Shown in pieces: positions 7,884-15,996 of a stretch of 41,860 bases of DNA. The stretch covers positions 1-41,860 of the forward strand of contig CAMKPE010000016.1 of the NCBI GenBank assembly GCA_946414595.1. Reading direction: 5' to 3'. Both the position numbers and the translations under genes were made by a program. Each line of letters begins with the position of its first letter. The first letter of the stretch is position 1. Origin of the DNA: an uncultured Clostridium sp. Lineage in GTDB: Bacteria > Bacillota_I > Bacilli_A > RF39 > UBA660. Under the pieces are notes generated by a model, which searched no databases, was not told the origin of the DNA, and worked only from the letters and a program-made list of their open reading frames with translations.

Positions 7884-7961
7884 GTAACTCTCCTTTCTTC
7901 CAAAATAAAACACGCATGAGGCGCGCTATCATAAGAATAACAAATATCACATAAAAAAATA

Positions 7962-8001
7962 AATCTCTAATATTGAGAATTAATCTCAAATTAAGAGAAT
8001 T
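7962..8001. repeat. Two tandem 20-bp dyads just inside the element border
   Basis: AATCTC-N7-GAGAATT occurs at 7962-7981 and again at 7982-8001, exactly 20 bases later. Each copy is an imperfect inverted repeat, so four half-sites (TCTC/GAGA) alternate at 9 to 11 bases, close to one helical turn. The array ends 18 bases from the CTGGTG core. Confidence 0.65.
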
Positions 8002-8731
8002 ATCGCCAACGCTTAATTTCACCAGGCCCTATTGCATACAAACTTTGAATAATCTGAAAACCAGTTCCTAGTGGATCACTCCAAGGATTTAAGAATGAAG
8101 TTATTCTATTCATTCTATATGGTGCAGCAATAATAAGTCCAACTATTCCAAATATACCAACAAAGAATAATGATAAGAAAAATTTGTAACTAACACCTGC
8201 AATAAAAAGAAGAGCTAATATGCTAATAACTATAATCATACCTGTTCCAAAATCAGGTTGTAACATAATAAGTCCAAATACCAATAAAGTAATAAAAAGA
8301 ATTGGTAATACTCCCTTTTTAATATCTTTAATAAACTTATTAGATTTAGATAAATATTTACTTGTTAATATTATTAAACTTATCTTAATCGCTTCACTTG
8401 GTTGAACTCCAAATGAACCTATTCCAAACCAACTTCTACTACCATTTCTTACACTACCTATTCCAGGAATTAATACAAGAATCAAAAGTATTAAACAAAC
8501 AATAAATATCTTAAAAGCATTTCTATAATAAAAACCAATATCTATTTTATTAATTAAATATATTAAGAACAATCCAATAACAAAAAATAGTGTTTGATTA
8601 ATAACATATTTAAATGAATTACCAAACTTATACAATGCCCATACACTAGATGATGAATAAATCATTATTATTCCAAAGACAATTAAAAGAATTGATACAA
8701 AGAATAGATATAGACCATATTTCTTGTTCAT
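8000..8731 (-). CDS. ftsW: ftsW 5' part (N-terminal 237 residues plus 6 foreign codons)
   Basis: N-terminal two thirds of the SEDS peptidoglycan polymerase FtsW, which joins lipid II into glycan strands at the division site. Visible are the first helices, the NGSRSWFGIGSFGVQPSEAI loop, QPDFGTG and NPWSDPLGTGFQIIQSLYAI. Asp219 in the DPLGTG loop corresponds to the position reported as essential in FtsW and RodA. After Gly237 the frame enters the element and ends with EIKRWR. The start is sound (AGGTGG before ATG at 8731). The broken product would lack the last helices and the conserved FLSYGGSS segment and is unlikely to be active. The intact gene would be 360 residues. SpoVE is a close alternative name; the neighbouring PBP and mraY favour the division cluster. 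Confidence 0.92.
   Translation of the reverse strand: MNKKYGLYLFFVSILLIVFGIIMIYSSSSVWALYKFGNSFKYVINQTLFFVIGLFLIYLINKIDIGFYYRNAFKIFIVCLILLILVLIPGIGSVRNGSRSWFGIGSFGVQPSEAIKISLIILTSKYLSKSNKFIKDIKKGVLPILFITLLVFGLIMLQPDFGTGMIIVISILALLFIAGVSYKFFLSLFFVGIFGIVGLIIAAPYRMNRITSFLNPWSDPLGTGFQIIQSLYAIGPGEIKRWR
8003..8042. other. Attachment site, high-coordinate end of the ftsW element
   Basis: The core CACCAG (CTGGTG on the ftsW strand) is at 8020-8025. Above it lies ftsW coding sequence ending in GCA ATA GGG C. Below it lies element sequence that on the minus strand reads AAATTAAGCGTTGGCGA. Both element arms begin with AAA and have GCGA 13 bases from the core, as expected for the two halves of a serine-integrase attP site. 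Confidence 0.75.
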
Positions 8732-8763
8732 TAAACCACCTAATATATTTTATATTTTAAAAC

Positions 8764-8790
8764 AAAAAAAAGAACATAAAGTTCTTTTAT
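8764..8790 (-). terminator. Terminator between mraY and ftsW
   Basis: Minus-strand stem AAAGAAC paired with GTTCTTT, 5-base loop, then eight T. It suggests that ftsW is not simply co-transcribed with mraY. Confidence 0.7.
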
Positions 8791-9773
8791 AACCAAACAC
8801 CGAAGTATACTCCTGCCATAGTAAGGATTAATCCTACTACCCAGAATAGTTTTACTATATCAGTCTCACACCATCCAAGTTTTTCAAAATGATGATGAAG
8901 TGGTGTCATTAAGAATAATTTCTTATGGAATAATCTCATCCATATTACTTGAATTATTACACTTAGTGTTTCAACAACAAATACACTTGCAACAATTAAT
9001 AATGTTATTTCTCTGTGTGTTAGTATTGCTACAGCAGCCATAACTGCTCCCAAAGCAAGCGAACCGGTATCTCCCATAAATATCTTCGCTGGATGCGTAT
9101 TGAATATCAAGAATCCCATTAAAGCTCCAACTAAAATAAATATAAATATACCAATTTCTACATAACCAACAACAATTGAAATAAGTCCAAATGCTATAAA
9201 CGCTATTGCCGATAATCCACCAGCAAGACCATCAAGTCCATCAGTTAAGTTAACTGCATTCGAAGCTCCTATTAATATGAACAACAAGAAAACTCCGTAG
9301 AACCATCCCATCTCAACATCTATTCCTAATGTTGATGATACAAGTGCTGTCTTTCCACCACTTTGCATATACAAATAGAAGAATACAAGTGCAATTATTA
9401 ATTGCAAGAATAACTTCTGATATGTGGTAAGGCCTTCATTATTTTTCTTCTTTATACTTAAAAAATCATCAAGGAATCCAATAAACGAGTAACCGAGGAA
9501 CACAAATAAAATAATTATAAGTTCCGGAGTTAAATCAAGTTTATCCGTAAATATTAAACCAAACGTTACTAAAAGCGTTGGAATAACAAATATTAATCCT
9601 CCCATTGTAGGAGTCCCCTCTTTTTTCTTATGAGCTTCTCCAACAAAAGAACTAATTCTTTGACCTATCTTTTTTCTTCTAAGAAATGGAATTAATAATA
9701 AACCTAATACTATTGCAAGTAAGAAACCAATCATAATTGCAAATACTGATTTTGTTAATAATAGTATTCCCAT
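8787..9773 (-). CDS. mraY: Phospho-N-acetylmuramoyl-pentapeptide transferase
   Basis: Transfers phospho-MurNAc-pentapeptide from UDP to undecaprenyl phosphate, making lipid I at the inner face of the membrane. The 328-residue protein has about ten helices and the family hallmarks: KKEGTPTMGGLIFVIPTLL near residue 50, FIGFLDDFLSIKKK with the aspartate pair, NLTDGLDGLAGG, FNTHPAKIFMGDTGSLALG, and MTPLHHHFEKLGWCE near the C terminus. The length is typical. The ATG at 9773 has GAGGTG five bases upstream and a good promoter 22 bases further up. It stands alone between a terminator and an opposite-strand ABC operon, whereas in most Firmicutes mraY is followed by murD. Confidence 0.98.
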   Translation of the reverse strand: MGILLLTKSVFAIMIGFLLAIVLGLLLIPFLRRKKIGQRISSFVGEAHKKKEGTPTMGGLIFVIPTLLVTFGLIFTDKLDLTPELIIILFVFLGYSFIGFLDDFLSIKKKNNEGLTTYQKLFLQLIIALVFFYLYMQSGGKTALVSSTLGIDVEMGWFYGVFLLFILIGASNAVNLTDGLDGLAGGLSAIAFIAFGLISIVVGYVEIGIFIFILVGALMGFLIFNTHPAKIFMGDTGSLALGAVMAAVAILTHREITLLIVASVFVVETLSVIIQVIWMRLFHKKLFLMTPLHHHFEKLGWCETDIVKLFWVVGLILTMAGVYFGVWL

Positions 9774-9794
9774 TTTTTCACCTCAAGCCAATTA

Positions 9795-9823
9795 ATTTTA
9801 TCATATAAAATATTAAATGTCAT
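9795..9823 (-). promoter_or_regulatory. Predicted promoter of mraY
   Basis: ATGACA (9818-9823), a 17-base spacer and TAAAAT (9795-9800) on the minus strand, with an extended -10 TG one base before the hexamer. This suggests mraY is started from its own promoter within the cluster. Confidence 0.65.
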
Positions 9824-9965
9824 CCTCTTTTAAATATTTATTCAAATACCAATATAAATATACAACTTAATGAAAAATAAAGTCAATAAATAATAATTAT
9901 AGATTCAAACAATTGACAACAATTAGTGATTACTGCTACTCTATAATAAAGAGGTGAAATAAAAA

Positions 9966-10655
9966 TTGGACGACTTAATTGTATTACAAAATATTACTAA
10001 AAAGTATGGAAGAAAAGTTGCTCTAAGAAACGTAAGTGTTTCAATTAAAAGAGGAAAAATAATTGGTCTTTTAGGACCTAATGGTAGTGGTAAAACAACT
10101 CTTATCAAAACTATTATGAGAATTATTAGACAACAAGAAGGAGAAATTTATATTTGTGGGGAAAAAGCAAGTTACTTAACTAGAAAATATATTTCTTTTA
10201 TGCCAGATAGAGAGTACTTATATGACAGTATGACTATTAAAAATGCTATGGACTATTATAGAGATATGTTTAAAGACTTTGATTATGGATATGCTCTTGA
10301 ATTATGTCAAAAACTAAAGCTTTATCCAGAAGATAAGATCAAGGAATTATCTAAAGGTAATAAAGAAAAAGCAGTACTTATGCTTACTCTTGCTAGAAGA
10401 GTTCCTATCTATCTACTTGATGAACCATTAGGAAGCTTAGACCCAGTTATCAAACATGAAATGTTAACTGTTATTAAACAAACATTAAATGATAATAACA
10501 CAATACTAATTTCTACACACTTAATTAAAGATACTGAACCTATATTAGATGATGCTATATTCCTAGATCGTGGTGTAATAGCAGCACAATTTAATATAAA
10601 AGAATCAGGAAAAGACTTAGAAGATTATTATTTGGAGGTGTTCAGTAATGTTTAG
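9966..10655 (+). CDS. ABC transporter ATP-binding protein
   Basis: The 229-residue nucleotide-binding subunit of an ABC transporter of the YtrB/EcsA-like type. Walker A is GPNGSGKTT (residues 37-45), the signature is LSKGN, Walker B is VPIYLLDEP followed by the D-loop GSLD, and the switch histidine is in ISTH. The start is TTG, with GAGGTGAAA nine bases upstream. It overlaps the permease gene by eight bases, so the two make one complex. Substrate is unknown; related pairs act in lipid, antibiotic or peptide export. A GntR-type regulator, often the first gene in ytr-like operons, is absent. A TTGACA (9913-9918) and a TATAAT (9942-9947) lie upstream but are 23 bases apart, and the latter is too near the ribosome site to be a normal -10. 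Confidence 0.93.
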   Translation: MDDLIVLQNITKKYGRKVALRNVSVSIKRGKIIGLLGPNGSGKTTLIKTIMRIIRQQEGEIYICGEKASYLTRKYISFMPDREYLYDSMTIKNAMDYYRDMFKDFDYGYALELCQKLKLYPEDKIKELSKGNKEKAVLMLTLARRVPIYLLDEPLGSLDPVIKHEMLTVIKQTLNDNNTILISTHLIKDTEPILDDAIFLDRGVIAAQFNIKESGKDLEDYYLEVFSNV

Positions 10656-11370
10656 TTATATTAAATGGGAATTAAAAGATTTCTTTAAAAAAGGATATAA
10701 GTTATTTATATTTATAATTGCAATATATTTATTATATTTGATACTACCAATGAATAGTAAAGAAGCTGGTAGCAATCCACTAATTGGACTAGTTGCATTA
10801 TTATTTGCTTTAATATTAATGGGATCTCTTCTTGGTTCATATTTCGCTGGTACTTTTAAAGTGAATAAAACATTTACTAAGAAGACATTCTTGTTAGAAA
10901 GTATGATTCCAATACCACCAAAGAAAATACTTTTAGCCAAATATTTATTTGGAATAATAATAAATTTATTCTATTTACTAACAGGACTTCTTGGAATTAT
11001 ATTTATATCTATTAAAGGAGTTGGAATTGAAAATACTTTCGAAGGATTAAAAGTTATTTTGGAAAATTTAGATTTCGTAATTTTCTTAAAACTAGCAGTT
11101 ACTCTATTCTTAACTTCATTAACATTTATGTCTGCAGTTGTATTATTCTTTGTATTAATAAAAAGTATTTTTCCAAAAAGTAATAATCTTGTTGTAGGAG
11201 TAATCCTAACAATTGTTACATTCTATTTAATAGTATTCTATGCTAATATGCTTGTAGATTTTAGAGAAATAAATATATATGTATATTGGGCAGTATTTGC
11301 TGGAATATCAGCAGTTGATTATTTCTTAACATCACTATTAATAGAAAGAAAACTAGAAATATATAGTTAA
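10648..11370 (+). CDS. ABC-2-type transporter permease
   Basis: A 240-residue membrane protein with about six hydrophobic helices (roughly residues 17-33, 45-70, 98-122, 142-165, 180-203 and 210-232). It starts inside the end of the ATPase gene, with GGAGGTG upstream of its ATG, so translation is coupled. It lacks motifs for a specific substrate. The segment between helices 2 and 3 (ESMIPIPPKKILLAKYLFGI) resembles the coupling region of ABC-2 permeases that dock to a YtrB-like ATPase. Together with its partner it forms a two-gene operon lying against the direction of the flanking division genes. Confidence 0.85.
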   Translation: MFSYIKWELKDFFKKGYKLFIFIIAIYLLYLILPMNSKEAGSNPLIGLVALLFALILMGSLLGSYFAGTFKVNKTFTKKTFLLESMIPIPPKKILLAKYLFGIIINLFYLLTGLLGIIFISIKGVGIENTFEGLKVILENLDFVIFLKLAVTLFLTSLTFMSAVVLFFVLIKSIFPKSNNLVVGVILTIVTFYLIVFYANMLVDFREINIYVYWAVFAGISAVDYFLTSLLIERKLEIYS

Positions 11371-11398
11371 AAATCAGTTTAAAAAACTGATTTTTTTT
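11371..11398. terminator. Shared terminator between the ABC operon and the PBP gene
   Basis: Perfect 10-bp stem AAATCAGTTT / AAACTGATTT with a 3-base loop and T-runs available in both directions. It lies between two convergent genes and can serve both. Confidence 0.85.
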
Positions 11399-13301
11399 AT
11401 CCCAAAAATATTCTTACTTTACTATTGATATCTATTTTTTCCCCTTCTTTTGGAGATTGCTCTATTACTTTTTCACCACTACCTGATACTTCTATTTCAA
11501 CAGGATACAATACTCTACTCGCTTCTTTAATAGATAAACCAATTACATTAGGTACAGTGATATATGTTATATCATCCCACTGTTTTACTTTTTCTATTCC
11601 ACCATCTTGTCTTGGTATTTCTAATATGTCGATAATATCAAGCAAGATTTTTTTTGCTATCGGTGCTGTTGTATAACTAGATAAAAGGGCTGTGTTCTTA
11701 GGGTTATCAATTGCAAGATATAAAACTGCATGTGGATTATTCGCAGGAACTATAGCCATAAAGCTCATTATGTAGTTATTAACTAAATACTTGCCATTTT
11801 CTACTTTTTGGGCAGTACCTGTTTTACCACCTATTCTATAACCATCAATATAGGCGTATTTCCCACCACCACGGGCTACAACATTTTCTAATGCATATCG
11901 CATTGTATCGCTTGTTTCCTTACTAACTGTCTTTCTAACAAACTTTTTACCAAAAGAAGATATAACACTATTTGTCTCAGGTTCTAATATACTTTTAACA
12001 ATATAAGGTCTATAAAGATTACCACCATTAACAACTGCACTAACTGCTGTCACTTGTTGGATTGGTGTAACACTAACACCTTGACCAAAGGCCGTTGTAG
12101 CAAGTTCCAAATCTCCTACTTTATCAAGTGAAAAAATAATACCTTCACTTTCACCATTTAAATCAATTCCTGTTTTATGCCCAAAACCAAATAAGTCTAT
12201 ATAAGAAAATAGTTTATCTTTTCCAAGTAGATTTCCAAGTCTAACAAATCCTGGATTACAAGAATTTTCTAATACTTGTAAAAAAGTTTGAAGCCCATGC
12301 CCACTTGGTTTCCAACATCCAATTCTTGTGCCATTAATTGTAACACTTCCAGAATCATAAAAAGTATCTTTAAATATATCAACAACTTTTTCTTCTATAG
12401 CAGATGACATAGTAATTATTTTAAATGTACTTCCTGGCTCATAAGAAGCCCATATAGGAAGATTTCTATTAATCGTTTCAATATCATATTCTTGATAATT
12501 ATTTGGGTCAAAATTAGGTCTAGAACTCATTGCAAGTACTTCTCCACTATTAGGATCCATTACAACAGCAAGAGCCATATCTGGTGAAAACATAGATACT
12601 ATATTATCAAGTTCTCTTTCAATTGATTTTTGTATTCTAATATCGATTGTTAAAGATAGATTCATACCTTGTTGAGGAGATACATAAATATCTGATAATT
12701 TTAAACTATTACCTTTAGCATCACTAAAATATTTAATTGCACCATCAACACCAGTTAAATAATCATTATATTGTGCTTCTATTCCAGATAAACCTTGATT
12801 ATCTATTCCAACATACCCTAAAACATGAGAAAGCATATTCCCATATGGATAATATCTTTTAGATTCCTTAACTAAATAAACTCCTTTATAATTAAGTTTT
12901 TCTATTTTATCAGCAATATCATAAGACAGTTGTCTTCCAAAAGGATGTACCCTATCTATTGAAACATCCTTATAAACATGTTTATCCATTTCTTCTTTTG
13001 AAACATTTAATATATTTGCTAAATTAAGAGATACTTCTTCTTTATTTTCTATTTGCGATGGTATAAGAACTAAACTAGTTGTAGTTATATTATCAGCAAG
13101 TACTTCTCCATTTCTATCAAGAATAAGCCCTCTATCTGCAGCAAGAGGAAGATTTCTACTCCATAAATCATTGGCCATACTGTTTAATTTGTCATATTCT
13201 ACTATTTGAATATATATAACTCTTAAAATTATTACTATAAGTAAGAAAACAAGTATTAAGAAAAAGAGTCTTACTCTTTCATCAATCTTTTTAATAAACA
13301 T
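11397..13301 (-). CDS. Class B penicillin-binding protein (FtsI/SpoVD-like transpeptidase with PASTA domain)
   Basis: Crosslinks peptidoglycan outside the membrane, normally as the partner of FtsW. A single N-terminal helix (about residues 12-32) is followed by a dimerisation domain (RGLILDRNGEVLADN near 57) and the transpeptidase domain. Active-site motifs are STFK (Ser291, Lys294), SCN (347-349) and KTG (493-495, GGKTGTAQK). A C-terminal PASTA domain (about 570-634, TVPNVIGLSIKEASRVLYPV) fits SpoVD and some division PBPs of Firmicutes. The 634-residue length is normal. The upstream site GGTGATA is modest. It belongs to the same division cluster as mraY and ftsW although the ABC operon has come between. 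FtsI/PBP2B and SpoVD cannot be separated from the sequence alone. Confidence 0.93.
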   Translation of the reverse strand: MFIKKIDERVRLFFLILVFLLIVIILRVIYIQIVEYDKLNSMANDLWSRNLPLAADRGLILDRNGEVLADNITTTSLVLIPSQIENKEEVSLNLANILNVSKEEMDKHVYKDVSIDRVHPFGRQLSYDIADKIEKLNYKGVYLVKESKRYYPYGNMLSHVLGYVGIDNQGLSGIEAQYNDYLTGVDGAIKYFSDAKGNSLKLSDIYVSPQQGMNLSLTIDIRIQKSIERELDNIVSMFSPDMALAVVMDPNSGEVLAMSSRPNFDPNNYQEYDIETINRNLPIWASYEPGSTFKIITMSSAIEEKVVDIFKDTFYDSGSVTINGTRIGCWKPSGHGLQTFLQVLENSCNPGFVRLGNLLGKDKLFSYIDLFGFGHKTGIDLNGESEGIIFSLDKVGDLELATTAFGQGVSVTPIQQVTAVSAVVNGGNLYRPYIVKSILEPETNSVISSFGKKFVRKTVSKETSDTMRYALENVVARGGGKYAYIDGYRIGGKTGTAQKVENGKYLVNNYIMSFMAIVPANNPHAVLYLAIDNPKNTALLSSYTTAPIAKKILLDIIDILEIPRQDGGIEKVKQWDDITYITVPNVIGLSIKEASRVLYPVEIEVSGSGEKVIEQSPKEGEKIDINSKVRIFLG

Positions 13302-13326
13302 ATTATCACCGCTAAAATATATGTTT

Positions 13327-13359
13327 AGAAAAAAGAAAAAGAACTATTATCTAGTTCTT
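13327..13359 (-). terminator. Terminator at the end of the polysaccharide operon
   Basis: Minus-strand stem AAGAACTA paired with TAGTTCTT, 5-base loop, then TTTCTTTTTT. It overlaps the last codons of the LicD-like gene and closes the operon before the PBP gene. Confidence 0.75.
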
Positions 13360-14115
13360 AATATCTTTATATATATCATCATAACTTGTTAATGCCTTAA
13401 TGAATACTAAAGATGTTGCATTCTCATGTTCAATAGGCATATTGTTTTCTGGACAAGTTCTTGGATCATATGTTGGATCATAGAAAGTCCAATTCTTACC
13501 ATAAATATCAAATATAGATTCTTCAATCATTTTAGGTCCTTTAAATGATGTAGTCTTATATTCATAATCAGTTGATTTATCAAAGTAATGAAGTTTTCTC
13601 TCATAACTTACTATATCTTTACCAGTTATTATTTGAGTATTACCTTTAACTTCTTTCTTATATTTCTTAGCATTAGGACGTTCCATAGTAAATCTATGAG
13701 TATGTCCTTTCTTTTCTTTATCTACTAAGAATACATCTACTTCACAACCCTTATAATCAAATCTATATTCATCAATTCTTTTTTGTTCATCAATAAACAA
13801 TTGATGTATCTTAAATCCTTCTTCAAAGAATTTATTCTTAATCTTTTCGAAGTCATCTCTTAGTAAAAAGAAATCTAAGTCTTGTCCATCCATTGTATTA
13901 TCTCTATGATATCTTAGTAATGCTCCACTTAATAATTGCCAGTGACAACCATCACAAATCTTACCAAACTTTTCAATTATCTCTACTCTATATTTATCAG
14001 TTTTCTTCTCTTCTTTAGGATTAATAAACTTAAAATATATTTTATCTTTAACCTTTTTTATAACTCCAGAATTTACTATTTTTGAACTTTTAATTTTTGT
14101 AACTATCTTTCCCAT
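13351..14115 (-). CDS. LicD/fukutin-like nucleotidyltransferase-fold protein
   Basis: A 254-residue soluble protein with the LicD-type core WQLLSGALLRYHRDNTMDGQ followed by DLDFFLL (around residues 59-84), where the aspartates bind metal. EVDVFLVD further on resembles the third acidic position. LicD-family enzymes transfer phosphocholine or related phospho-groups to teichoic acids or polysaccharides; the human relative fukutin transfers ribitol phosphate. It overlaps the preceding gene by 13 bases and is last in the surface-polysaccharide operon, which supports a decorating role. The first ~35 residues are strongly basic. The exact donor is unknown; the HRDNTMDGQDLDF spacing is close to but not identical with typical LicD. 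Confidence 0.8.
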   Translation of the reverse strand: MGKIVTKIKSSKIVNSGVIKKVKDKIYFKFINPKEEKKTDKYRVEIIEKFGKICDGCHWQLLSGALLRYHRDNTMDGQDLDFFLLRDDFEKIKNKFFEEGFKIHQLFIDEQKRIDEYRFDYKGCEVDVFLVDKEKKGHTHRFTMERPNAKKYKKEVKGNTQIITGKDIVSYERKLHYFDKSTDYEYKTTSFKGPKMIEESIFDIYGKNWTFYDPTYDPRTCPENNMPIEHENATSLVFIKALTSYDDIYKDIKN

Positions 14116-15992
14116 AAATCCTCCTTAACTTTGATTAATACAAACATATCATTCTCATACATTATATCAAATAATTCATTTGAATACCTAGCTCTTTTTT
14201 CTTTTATATTGTAAGTAATTATATAATCGTAATGATTATCTTTTATTTCTTTAATAAAATATCCATACAAACTTTCAGTAAGTTCATCTGTTCCATAAAG
14301 AACTCTTACAATTGCATTCCATCTCCATTCATGTTTTTCAGGATATCTTGCAACAGTTGTTACAAGTTCATCTTTATACATTCTAGGAGCAAAATATATT
14401 GAGAATATATTAGAATTATCTGGAAGTTTACTAACTTCTTTTCCTAGCTCTTTAGAATAATAATCTTCTCTTAATAAATAATCATACTTAATATTATAAT
14501 CATCTAATAGTACTGTACTAGATAAGAAATTCTTCCCATAGTTTGCAAGTAACAAACACATTCCACAAATAAATAATGGTTTTAAATATTTCTTAAATTT
14601 ATGCTTTATACAAGTTTCATAAATACTTAAGAATACTACTGTTACTATAAATGGATTTCTTGTTATATAAAATAATCTATAATAAACATGAGTTGATGTC
14701 ATAAAATGAGACACAAATGGCTCAGTTAATGGATTAAAGAATATAAATACAACAATCATAAATGCAAATATAGAAGGATTAATCTTCTCTTTTTTTACTA
14801 TTAGATAAATACTATATAAGGAAATTACAACATTATATAAAAGTGTAACTTTACTTACTCTATATGTTTCAATACTAAATCCTTGATATAGTATATAAGA
14901 TAATACTGTAAATATTAATGGAAGCACTACTACAACATATTTAACATATTTATTTATGAATTTATCTAATTGCTCATAATTCTTATACATCAATATAATT
15001 ACTAATAATATAAGTGGTACTAATATAAACTTATCAAATACAAATACTGCATATACAAAAGATGGTAAAAGCATTAATAAGTAATCCATACATTTAGCTT
15101 TCTTTGTAATAAATATTTCATATGCGAAATATCCAAATGCTATTATCGCAAATAAGAATAACATTGATGAAGCTAATGATAAAGTACCTAAGTTAACTAT
15201 TAATAATATATATTTATATTTTTCTTTATCTTTAAGATAAAGAGTAAATAATATCATTTCTAAAGGAACAAATATTTGGAATATCATAAATGATCCCCAA
15301 TAGATATGAGTCCACTCTAATACTGCTACTAAGAAGAATGCTAATAGTTCAACAAAGTAAAATATTTTACTATTCTTTTTAGTCTTCAAATTATCTTTAA
15401 CATATACAAATATGATTGATGAGAATATTACTGCAAACAAAGACATAGTAGTTCTAAAAGATATAAAGATATTACTTATATCCCCTTTAAATAACAAGTC
15501 TTGTACAAAGTATAAGAAACTCATCAATACATAGAATCCTTGATACAAGTATACTGGGTCAATAATACCTACACTACCTACTCTTGGATCTATTTTATTA
15601 ATACTTCCTATATTAGCATTATCTTTAAATAAACTCATGTAGAACGAGTCATCACCAGCATCCACTCCTGGTATTATCTTTGTAATTAAAAATACTGCTA
15701 TTAGAATTATCCAAAACTCATAAGACTTCAAAAATTTAAAGTCTTCTTTTTTCATTTTAAATAGCCCATATACAAACGCAAAAGAAAGCATCAAAAACGT
15801 TACAATATTCATAACCGTTGATGATACTTTAAAGTACTGTAATGGATAGTATACTAGTTGTGTAATTCCTAAATAAGCACAAAATCCTATAATACTACGT
15901 AAAGGAAATAACTTACTATCTTTCTTAATAAAGCTTCCACAACCAATACTAGCTATAAATAAAATGAAAACATAAACAATAAACATAAACAT
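14103..15992 (-). CDS. Large polytopic membrane protein of the polysaccharide operon (GT-C or polymerase-like)
   Basis: A 629-residue protein with about 12-14 membrane helices over residues 1-500 and a soluble C-terminal tail of about 110 residues (starting near LLREDYYSKELGKEVSKLPD). Near residue 108 the loop GVDAGDDSFYMSLFKDNANI has the acidic DDSFY pattern seen in DUF6077-type and GT-C-like proteins. The operon place next to a flippase and glycosyltransferases suggests a repeat-unit polymerase or a lipid-linked-sugar transferase. It resembles the 709-residue protein at 19547-21676 in layout: long helical region, a D-x-Y/F loop after the third or fourth helix, and a tail ending in YDYIITYN-like sequence. 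The two may be distant paralogues. Name and reaction are not certain. Confidence 0.7.
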   Translation of the reverse strand: MFMFIVYVFILFIASIGCGSFIKKDSKLFPLRSIIGFCAYLGITQLVYYPLQYFKVSSTVMNIVTFLMLSFAFVYGLFKMKKEDFKFLKSYEFWIILIAVFLITKIIPGVDAGDDSFYMSLFKDNANIGSINKIDPRVGSVGIIDPVYLYQGFYVLMSFLYFVQDLLFKGDISNIFISFRTTMSLFAVIFSSIIFVYVKDNLKTKKNSKIFYFVELLAFFLVAVLEWTHIYWGSFMIFQIFVPLEMILFTLYLKDKEKYKYILLIVNLGTLSLASSMLFLFAIIAFGYFAYEIFITKKAKCMDYLLMLLPSFVYAVFVFDKFILVPLILLVIILMYKNYEQLDKFINKYVKYVVVVLPLIFTVLSYILYQGFSIETYRVSKVTLLYNVVISLYSIYLIVKKEKINPSIFAFMIVVFIFFNPLTEPFVSHFMTSTHVYYRLFYITRNPFIVTVVFLSIYETCIKHKFKKYLKPLFICGMCLLLANYGKNFLSSTVLLDDYNIKYDYLLREDYYSKELGKEVSKLPDNSNIFSIYFAPRMYKDELVTTVARYPEKHEWRWNAIVRVLYGTDELTESLYGYFIKEIKDNHYDYIITYNIKEKRARYSNELFDIMYENDMFVLIKVKEDLWER

Positions 15993-15996
15993 AATA

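Larger units (their letters stand above)
4574..8025 (-). mobile_element. Serine-recombinase integrative element inserted in ftsW (about 3.45 kb)
   Basis: The element lies between two copies of CTGGTG (4574-4579 and 8020-8025) and splits ftsW after the codons for AIGPG. Its length, counting one core, is 3446 bp. On the same strand as ftsW it carries a 50-residue protein, an XRE regulator with a membrane helix, a secreted protein and a large serine recombinase whose gene ends at the border. There are no capsid, tail, replication or conjugation genes, so it is not a prophage or ICE by itself. Exact excision restores an uninterrupted ftsW. The layout is comparable to gene-splitting elements such as skin in sigK, but the target and cargo differ. 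Whether it excises in vivo cannot be told from sequence. Confidence 0.88.

Noticed and set aside
7962..8001. CRISPR-like array
   Set aside because: Only two 20-bp copies with no unique spacers and no cas gene; it reads as a tandem operator-type dyad.
4574..8025. The ftsW insertion as a prophage or transposon
   Set aside because: There are no capsid, tail, replication or conjugation genes and no DDE transposase, and no target duplication other than the 6-base core. A recombinase-only element fits better.
9913..9947. TTGACA plus TATAAT as the promoter of the ABC operon
   Set aside because: The boxes are 23 bases apart, and transcription from the TATAAT would begin inside the ribosome site. 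One of them may be used with another partner box, but I cannot choose.
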